NCBI GenBank assembly: GCA_009618505.1
Contig: WJOQ01000372.1
Span: 1 to 7,562, forward strand
DNA: 7,562 bases
Reading direction: 5' to 3'
Source: Clostridia bacterium
GTDB lineage: Bacteria; Aerophobota; Aerophobia; Aerophobales; AE-B3A
A program made the position numbers and the translations under genes. The notes below the pieces were generated by a model. The model had not been told where the DNA came from, made no database searches, and saw only the letters and a list, made by a program, of their open reading frames with translations. Positions within the stretch are counted from its first letter, which is position 1. Every line of letters starts with the position of its first letter. Below, one piece after another: positions 1-7,562 of this stretch.

Positions 1-1
1 C

Positions 2-307
2 CTGCCTTCAGTTTGTGAGTTTAATCTCAAAGAAGGCCATCCTAAGTTGACCCTGCTCGGCGAATGCCTAGGAGAGAATATGGAAAATATGACTGCAAAA
101 AAAGCAGCCGAAAAGGTAGTTACGACTATTAGGAATTTCGTCCACCAACTCGCTCTACTACAAGACTTGAAGATAGAGAAGATAAAAGAACGAACAATTG
201 AGGATTTTGCTCAAGAAATTATGCAAGACAAGAGGAAACTGGCCAGCAATCCGCGCCAGGCTACTCTAGAAAATGTAATAGGAATGTATAAAAAAGCACT
301 TAGTTGA
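2..307 (+). CDS. Iron-containing alcohol dehydrogenase, C-terminal part (5' end outside the window)
   Basis: This frame is open from the left edge and ends at TGA 305-307, giving 101 residues of a protein whose family is usually about 380-400 long. The visible part begins LPSVCEFN, which matches the conserved LPxVxxFN segment just after the last metal-binding histidine of group III (iron-dependent) alcohol dehydrogenases. It continues with LGECLGEN, an AAEKVVTTIRNF helix and an ending like NPRQATLENVIGMYKKAL, the typical all-helical C-terminal domain. Family members interconvert alcohols or diols with aldehydes or ketones using NAD(P)H in the cytoplasm. The metal and nucleotide sites lie upstream of the window, so activity and substrate cannot be judged. 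A TTG at position 47 is internal and not the true start. It lies on the + strand ahead of the glmS remnant and is not part of the minus-strand operon. The family call is firm; the substrate is unknown. Confidence 0.88.
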   Translation: MPSVCEFNLKEGHPKLTLLGECLGENMENMTAKKAAEKVVTTIRNFVHQLALLQDLKIEKIKERTIEDFAQEIMQDKRKLASNPRQATLENVIGMYKKALS

Positions 308-330
308 TAGTTCGTAGTTCATTGATAGAA
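303..330 (+). repeat. Heptamer tract 1 (gttcatt type), overlapping a stop codon
   Basis: Four consecutive 7-bp units can be read: gttgata at 303, gttcgta at 310, gttcatt at 317 and gatagaa at 324. The first unit includes the TGA stop codon (305-307) of the alcohol dehydrogenase. The 15-mer gttcgtagttcattg at 310-324 recurs exactly at 401-415. Confidence 0.6.
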
Positions 331-344
331 ACAACGATAAGATG

Positions 345-373
345 GTGAGTAGCGAGTAATTAATTGGTGAGTG
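345..373 (+). repeat. Heptamer tract 2 (gagta type)
   Basis: Units gtgagta at 345 and gcgagta at 352 are adjacent. A spacer, attaatt, follows at 359, and a related unit, gtgagtg, sits at 367, one base out of phase. This word family returns just before glmS as cgagtat and cgagtaa. Confidence 0.5.
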
Positions 374-393
374 GTGCCCTCTTCCCTTCTTGT

Positions 394-460
394 GTTCATT
401 GTTCGTAGTTCATTGTTCACTGACCTACTAGCCCGTTAACTAACTGGTTCACTGTTCGTT
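394..460 (+). repeat. Heptamer tract 3 (gttcatt type)
   Basis: This is the clearest tandem run: gttcatt at 394, gttcgta at 401, gttcatt at 408 and gttcact at 415, all in perfect 7-bp register. After an interruption, gttcact at 447 and gttcgtt at 454 follow in register with each other. Positions 1-4 (gttc) are almost invariant while positions 5-7 vary. Confidence 0.68.
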
Positions 461-467
461 CTTTCTA

Positions 468-522
468 TCGATGAACTATGATTTTGTGTTTTTTCTTATT
501 CTTTTTCGATGAACTATGAACT
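468..522 (-). repeat. Inverted heptamer copies (gttcatc/gttcata on the minus strand)
   Basis: The 14-mer tcgatgaactatga occurs at 468-481 and again at 506-519. Read on the minus strand, these are the gttc heptamers in opposite orientation: gatgaac at 508 and tatgaac at 515 are the complements of gttcatc and gttcata. The copy at 507-521 pairs with 401-415 over 15 positions with two mismatches, both of which would be G-U pairs in RNA. Confidence 0.6.
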
Positions 523-551
523 AATTAAGAGAGGGATGGGGTGAGGGGAAA

Positions 552-579
552 CGAGTATCTGATATCGAGCATCGAGTAA
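552..579 (+). repeat. Heptamer tract 4 (cgagtat type)
   Basis: Four adjacent 7-bp units lie here: cgagtat at 552, ctgatat at 559, cgagcat at 566 and cgagtaa at 573. The tract ends 23 bp before the glmS start codon, directly upstream of its ribosome binding site. Confidence 0.62.
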
Positions 580-602
580 TAAAGAGAGGGGAGAAAATAG
601 AA

Positions 603-3678
<3,076 letters not shown>

Positions 3679-3699
3679 TTTTTTCCCTTTTTTCCTTTT

Positions 3700-4773
3700 T
3701 TATGACGGTATAAGCACTGCCTTCACCGCTTTGCGAACATCTACTATCTTTAGCGCTTCTGTAGCTTCTTCTAATTTAAACCTGTGGGTTATTAGCTTTT
3801 CAAAAGGATATTTCTTACTTAAAACTAACTTTACCGCTTGATAAAGATGGGCTGTATCGCTGACCCATACTCCCTGGATTCTTACGTTCTTTCGTGCTAC
3901 ATCCTCGTAAAAATTAATGGAAATACTTCCAATAGGAGTAGCTACTCCAGGAAGGGTATAGGTGCATCCCGCAGCGGTCATCTTTAATCCTTCTTTAATA
4001 GCATAGGGAGACCCAGTGCAATCAATAACTGCATCTGCCCCCGCTCCCTTAGTCTCTTCTTCAATATAAGATAATCTCTCTTCAAAGGAAGTCTCATTAA
4101 TATTTAATGTCTTTGTGGCTCCGAATTCCAAGCAGAGTTCTAATCTCTCTTTATCTTCCTCAGTGCCTATGACTATTATTTTATCTGCTCCCCTCTCCCG
4201 GGCAAAGGCAAGGGCAAATATACCCATAGGCCCGGGACCCTGAATGATGACTGTATCTCCCTCTGATATATTACATAACTCAATGGTGTGAGCAGTAGTA
4301 GCCCCAGAGCAGGAGGCAGGAGATAAGACTACTGGATCAATCTTCTCCTCTATTTTAACAATTCTCGTTTTTTCAAGCAAGATTAAATGAGTAGCGTACG
4401 AGCCATCCCTGATAATTCCATAAACTTGTCTCTTCGGACATAGAGAAGGCTCTTTTTTTACCACGCAAAAATAGCAATTCCCACAGGTAACACCTCTATC
4501 CCAGATAACAAAATCTCCTGGTTTAATCTTATCTGCAAAAATATCCTTCTTTTCTCCCTTCACCTCCTCTACTACTCCTACTCCTTCGTGTCCTAAAATA
4601 AGAGGAAGGGGAGTGCGAGGGTCCTTTCCCTTCCACATATGAACATCAGAACCACACACTCCGGACGCAGTTATCCTTACCAGGATCTCCCCATCCTTCA
4701 ATGAAGTTAATTCACGCTCCTCAGTGACTAAAGGTTGATTAAACTCTTTTAAAACGGCAGCTTTTATCTTCAT
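3700..4773 (-). CDS. Zinc-binding alcohol dehydrogenase, medium-chain family
   Basis: This 357-residue, full-length MDR enzyme oxidises an alcohol or polyol with NAD(P)+, or runs in reverse, in the cytoplasm. Catalytic zinc ligands are visible as Cys40 (GVCGSD), His62-Glu63 (GHEGVGVVEEV) and probably Cys155 (PASCSGATTAH). A structural zinc lobe is present with Cys97, Cys100, Cys103 and Cys112; the last spacing is eight residues instead of the usual seven. The Rossmann motif GPGPMG (179-184) binds the nucleotide. The acidic residue that usually selects NAD after the second strand is not obvious (VIGTEEDKE), so cofactor choice is open. It resembles the threonine/sorbitol dehydrogenase-like branch, but no substrate can be assigned. 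ATG 4773-4771 is supported by an AGGAT ribosome site about 7 nt upstream. It begins 17 bp after the fusion gene and ends 21 bp before the flavoprotein gene, so it should be co-transcribed with both. Confidence 0.9.
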   Translation of the reverse strand: MKIKAAVLKEFNQPLVTEERELTSLKDGEILVRITASGVCGSDVHMWKGKDPRTPLPLILGHEGVGVVEEVKGEKKDIFADKIKPGDFVIWDRGVTCGNCYFCVVKKEPSLCPKRQVYGIIRDGSYATHLILLEKTRIVKIEEKIDPVVLSPASCSGATTAHTIELCNISEGDTVIIQGPGPMGIFALAFARERGADKIIVIGTEEDKERLELCLEFGATKTLNINETSFEERLSYIEEETKGAGADAVIDCTGSPYAIKEGLKMTAAGCTYTLPGVATPIGSISINFYEDVARKNVRIQGVWVSDTAHLYQAVKLVLSKKYPFEKLITHRFKLEEATEALKIVDVRKAVKAVLIPS

Positions 4774-4790
4774 ACTTAATATCCTGTTTC

Positions 4791-7397
4791 TTAGACTTCA
4801 ACCATCTTTATATTTTCCTTTGGGCAAACCTCAACACACAATCCACAGCCATCACATTTTTCATTGTCAATCCTATATTTTCCTTCTATCCTCTCTATAG
4901 CTGAATAAATACAAATCCTTTCGCATACTCCACAGCCGAGGCCACAACCGCAGGCTAAACAACGCCTGGCCTCTTCAATAGCCTCTTTTCCCTCTAATCC
5001 CCTCTCTATCTCCCTGAAAGTACTGCGCCTCTTCTTTATAGATAAGGTGGATATCTCTACCCGAGTTTTCTGCTCTACAAAGCACTTTTCTTTCAACACC
5101 TTTTCAACCGAGACAACCTCCTCTCCTTTCCCATTCTCTTTAAGTGGCTCACCTTTAAGATATCGATGGACGGATATGGCTGCTTTTTTGCCTGCCGCAA
5201 TGGCCTCGATTATACTGGATGATCCTTTAACTACATCGCCAGCAGCAAAAATACCCGCTTGACTGGTGGCATAAGTGGTAGGATTGACCACTATAGTATT
5301 ATCTTCAGCAATCTTTAGCTCTCCTTTCTCATTTAAAAAGGATAAATCTGGAGATTGACCAATAGCCACAATTAACGTATCTATTTCCAAGGAAAACTCA
5401 GAGGCATAAATTGATAAAGGTTTTCTTCTACCCCCTGTATCCATTCCGTCTAGAACTAAAGGAATACACTTCACGCCGCTAACTTTCCCATTTTTCTCCA
5501 TAATCTTAGTAGGAAGAGTTAAATAGAGAATCTTCACTCCTTCTTCTTCTGCCTTCTCAATTTCTTCTAGGATTGCTGGCATTTCTTCTTTAGTTCTTCG
5601 ATAAATTAAATATGCTTTTTCTGCTCCCAATCTAATACTAGAGCGGGCAGCATCAACGGCGGTATTTCCTCCTCCTATAATGGCTACCCTCTTTCCTATT
5701 TCTACCTTTTTGCCTAAATTTACTCTCTTCAAGAAAGATAGTCCGTCTATCACTCCTTCTAGGCTCTCCCCTGGGATATTTAATTTCTTGCTTCTATGAG
5801 CACCTATGGCTATAAATATTGCCTCATAACCTATTTCTTCTAAATCGTCCAATGTCAAATCTTTACCAATGGTAGTATTTAGGTTAATTTTCACACCTTG
5901 CTCTTCAATTTCCCTAATCTCTTTCTCCACCAATTCGTTTGGCAGACGATAGTCAGGAATTCCTAAGGTGAGCATTCCTCCTGCTTTGGATGAAGATTCA
6001 AAGACAGTCACTTTGTATCCTAATTTGGTTAATTCGCAGGCACAGGTTAGCCCTGCTGGACCAGCTCCAATAATAGCTACCTTGAACTGGGAGCTATTCA
6101 TTGGGAGTGGGGGGTTGGGAACTGACAAATTAGACTCGGCATCTTTCTTCATTTGCCAGTCAGCAACAAACCTTTTTAAAGCATTAATAGCAATTGGCTC
6201 ATCAACTTTTCCTCGGATACACTTTTCTTCACAGGGACGAGGACATATGCGGGAAAGAACCAAAGGAAAAGGGACTTTTTCTTTAATTAAGTCAAAAGCT
6301 TGTTGAAGTTTACCTTGAGAGATTAAGGCGATATATCCCTGTATGTCAATGCCCGCCGGGCAGGCAGCCTGACAAGGAGAGCTCAAGTTGTCGTTAATCT
6401 GCGCCTTCAAATAATGCTCTCTTCTAATCTCGTCCGTTCCTTTTATTTTTGAAGAGAGCTTCCCTCTAAAATCTTCAATTCTTTGATGACCCTTTCTATT
6501 CATATACTCTTTTAGCCCTTGAGCAAACTCGGCAATGACCCCATATCCGTCTAAAACTATAGCTGTAACTGTTTGTACAGTGGTAGCTCCGGCTAATAAG
6601 TATTTTATTATATCTTCAGCTCTAGATACCCCACCACTTCCACTTATGTCTATTTTAACCTGAGGAAAAATCTCACTCATCCAACGTAAAGATTGATGGA
6701 TAGCCCAGGGGCCTCCATATCCGGCATATCCCTGATGCATAATTGGTCCTTCTTCTTCTATATCTATATCTATGCCTGTTAAACGATTAAAAAGAGTAAT
6801 CCCATTTGCTCCTATAGACTCAATCTCTTTGATAATTTGCACTGGAGAGGTCAACTGTGAGCTGATTTTAGCAATAATAGGTAGAGAGACATTTTCTCTT
6901 ACCAGTCTTACAGTATTCAATATACCTTTTTCTACTTCCTTGCCTCTAAAGATTATTGAACTATGGGGACAGGAAAGATTAATTTCTAGAGCATCAACTC
7001 CTGCTTCCTCTAGCCTTTTAGCATAGGATATCCATCCCTCTTTGCTAATACAATTAATGCTGGCGATAACAGGTATATTTAACTCCTTCTTTGCCCTGGA
7101 TACTTCTTCAGCATAACGCTCAAGTCCCCACTCGCTTCCCTGTTCATAAGAATAAAGAGAAAAACTATTCTTGCTCTTATTATTGTTTAATCCTTCCCTA
7201 TACCTGATCAACTTGAATCTTGGCGTAGGAGAAATTCGGGATATTTCGTCTTCAAACAAGGATTTCATCACCACCGCTCCAGCACCATTATCCTGGGCCT
7301 TTTTCATTCTCTCCACTGTTTCTGTAATCCCTGCCGAGCCAGCAATAATGGGAGACCTTAGCTCTAAGCCAACATAAGTTGTTGTTAAGTTCGACAA
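4791..7397 (-). CDS. Fusion: dihydroorotate/dihydropyrimidine dehydrogenase-like FMN barrel + GltD/PreT-like FAD-NAD(P)H half + 4Fe-4S tail
   Basis: This 868-residue protein joins three redox modules. Residues 1 to about 315 form an FMN-binding TIM barrel of the dihydroorotate/dihydropyrimidine dehydrogenase class, with NLSCPH (140-145, Cys143 in the position of the catalytic Cys of DPD and class 1 DHODs), Lys177 (IIAKIS) and the FMN phosphate loop SGSGGV (252-257). Residues about 330-760 resemble GltD/PreT: a Cys-rich helical domain (Cys342, 346, 385, 389, 393), FAD motif GAGPAG (444-449), NADPH motif IGGGNTAVDAARSS (574-587) with RRTKEEMPA (600-608), and the closing GIFAAGDV (715-722). Residues 800-868 hold ten cysteines, including CDGCGLCVEVCP (848-859), giving one or two 4Fe-4S clusters. 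NAD(P)H electrons probably pass via FAD and Fe-S clusters to FMN and an unsaturated cyclic substrate, or run in reverse. The start is TTG, chosen because GGAGGT lies 8 nt upstream. It heads the operon. Pyrimidine as substrate is possible but unproven. Confidence 0.88.
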   Translation of the reverse strand: MSNLTTTYVGLELRSPIIAGSAGITETVERMKKAQDNGAGAVVMKSLFEDEISRISPTPRFKLIRYREGLNNNKSKNSFSLYSYEQGSEWGLERYAEEVSRAKKELNIPVIASINCISKEGWISYAKRLEEAGVDALEINLSCPHSSIIFRGKEVEKGILNTVRLVRENVSLPIIAKISSQLTSPVQIIKEIESIGANGITLFNRLTGIDIDIEEEGPIMHQGYAGYGGPWAIHQSLRWMSEIFPQVKIDISGSGGVSRAEDIIKYLLAGATTVQTVTAIVLDGYGVIAEFAQGLKEYMNRKGHQRIEDFRGKLSSKIKGTDEIRREHYLKAQINDNLSSPCQAACPAGIDIQGYIALISQGKLQQAFDLIKEKVPFPLVLSRICPRPCEEKCIRGKVDEPIAINALKRFVADWQMKKDAESNLSVPNPPLPMNSSQFKVAIIGAGPAGLTCACELTKLGYKVTVFESSSKAGGMLTLGIPDYRLPNELVEKEIREIEEQGVKINLNTTIGKDLTLDDLEEIGYEAIFIAIGAHRSKKLNIPGESLEGVIDGLSFLKRVNLGKKVEIGKRVAIIGGGNTAVDAARSSIRLGAEKAYLIYRRTKEEMPAILEEIEKAEEEGVKILYLTLPTKIMEKNGKVSGVKCIPLVLDGMDTGGRRKPLSIYASEFSLEIDTLIVAIGQSPDLSFLNEKGELKIAEDNTIVVNPTTYATSQAGIFAAGDVVKGSSSIIEAIAAGKKAAISVHRYLKGEPLKENGKGEEVVSVEKVLKEKCFVEQKTRVEISTLSIKKRRSTFREIERGLEGKEAIEEARRCLACGCGLGCGVCERICIYSAIERIEGKYRIDNEKCDGCGLCVEVCPKENIKMVEV

Positions 7398-7405
7398 TGG
7401 AATTT

Positions 7406-7411
7406 ACCTCC
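7406..7411 (-). promoter_or_regulatory. Shine-Dalgarno sequence fixing a TTG start
   Basis: On the minus strand this reads GGAGGT, a near-perfect anti-16S match, 8 nt before TTG 7397-7395. The family N-terminus (TTTYVGLELRSPIIAGSAG) begins right after it, and there is no ATG nearby that would fit better. Confidence 0.75.
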
Positions 7412-7420
7412 AGAAAGTAA

Positions 7421-7426
7421 ATTATA
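7421..7426 (-). promoter_or_regulatory. Putative -10 box of the three-gene operon
   Basis: The minus strand reads TATAAT exactly, 23 nt upstream of the TTG start and 9 nt upstream of the Shine-Dalgarno sequence, which would give a very short leader. No convincing -35 box lies 16-18 bp further upstream (the region around 7444-7449 reads aaatat), so this is a weak call resting on the -10 match, position and AT-rich surroundings. Confidence 0.35.
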
Positions 7427-7562
7427 ACCGGGAGATATTACTCATATTTTAGGAATATTGACATAGATAGAGACCTCTGAAAAACAGCTCTATTCTTAGA
7501 TTGTATTCTCAAATGGAAGTTTTTTGGAGAAAATAGTTTAAGGATGAGTAATTTCTTCTTGA

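Larger units (their letters stand above)
308..602. other. Intergenic region filled with heptamer repeats
   Basis: This stretch of 295 bp between the alcohol dehydrogenase and the glmS remnant holds no credible gene in either direction. Much of it is built from two short word families repeated with a 7-bp step: gttcatt-like words, on both strands, and cgagtat or gtgagta-like words. No classic stem plus T-run terminator follows the alcohol dehydrogenase, although T-rich tracts occur at 482-506. A purine-rich ribosome binding site (gagggg at 586-591, ggag at 590-593) sits 9-11 nt before the glmS start. I see no glmS ribozyme or other riboswitch fold. Confidence 0.7.
7398..7562. other. Upstream region of the operon, no gene recognised
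   Basis: Apart from the ribosome site and possible -10 box, this AT-rich stretch shows atatt three times at 7435, 7444 and 7455, roughly one helix turn apart, which could be promoter-associated A/T tracts. No RNA gene or strong hairpin is evident. An ATG at 7544 on the + strand stays open to the edge, but only six codons can be seen. Confidence 0.45.

Noticed and set aside
303..579. CRISPR array
   Set aside because: Units are 7 bp, degenerate and directly adjacent, with no unique spacers and no cas genes.
308..602. glmS ribozyme or other riboswitch ahead of glmS
   Set aside because: No recognisable glmS ribozyme core is present; the leader consists of heptamer repeats and a plain ribosome binding site.
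7458..7463. TTGACA -35 box on the + strand
   Set aside because: No -10-like hexamer lies 16-18 bp downstream (7481-7486 reads aaaaca).
7544..7562. Start of a divergent + strand gene (ATG 7544, open to the edge)
   Set aside because: Only six codons are visible and no well-spaced ribosome site precedes it, so it cannot be supported.

Overview
The window reads as a piece of an uncultured, probably anaerobic bacterium with a fairly AT-rich genome. Redox enzymes dominate it: an iron-dependent alcohol dehydrogenase, an iron-sulfur flavoprotein fusion, a zinc alcohol dehydrogenase and a fumarate-reductase-type flavoprotein. TAA, TAG and TGA all end genes here, so the standard code applies. The anaerobic lifestyle is an inference from the cofactors, and no taxonomic marker is present, so I do not name a lineage.

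Left part, + strand (1-1868). The window opens inside the 3' end of an iron-containing alcohol dehydrogenase gene (2-307). Next come about 295 bp without a gene, filled with degenerate 7-bp tandem repeats in both orientations (303-579). After that lies a decayed glmS (glutamine:fructose-6-phosphate aminotransferase, 603-1868). It keeps a normal start, the N-terminal cysteine and the last residues of the protein. It has lost function through an in-frame TAA at codon 56, a TGA at codon 362 and a deletion of about 190 codons that removed most of the isomerase half.

Right part, - strand (7397 down to 1855). Three tightly packed genes (gaps of 17 and 21 bp) look like one operon. The first encodes an 868-residue fusion: a dihydroorotate/dihydropyrimidine dehydrogenase-type FMN barrel, a GltD/PreT-type FAD-NAD(P)H half, and a cysteine-rich 4Fe-4S tail. 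The second is a zinc medium-chain dehydrogenase of 357 residues. The third is a 607-residue fumarate reductase/succinate dehydrogenase-type flavoprotein with an altered substrate site. A TTG start with a strong Shine-Dalgarno sequence and a perfect TATAAT box mark the head of the operon. Its 3' end runs 14 bp into the glmS remnant, tail to tail.

Taken together, the operon could oxidise an alcohol or polyol with NAD(P)+ and pass electrons through the fusion or the flavoprotein to reduce an unsaturated substrate. The substrates cannot be read from the sequence. The best leads are the fusion's unusual domain order, the flavoprotein's missing dicarboxylate-binding residues, the doubly broken glmS and the heptamer repeat tract. 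I see no CRISPR array, transposase, tRNA, rRNA or phage gene.
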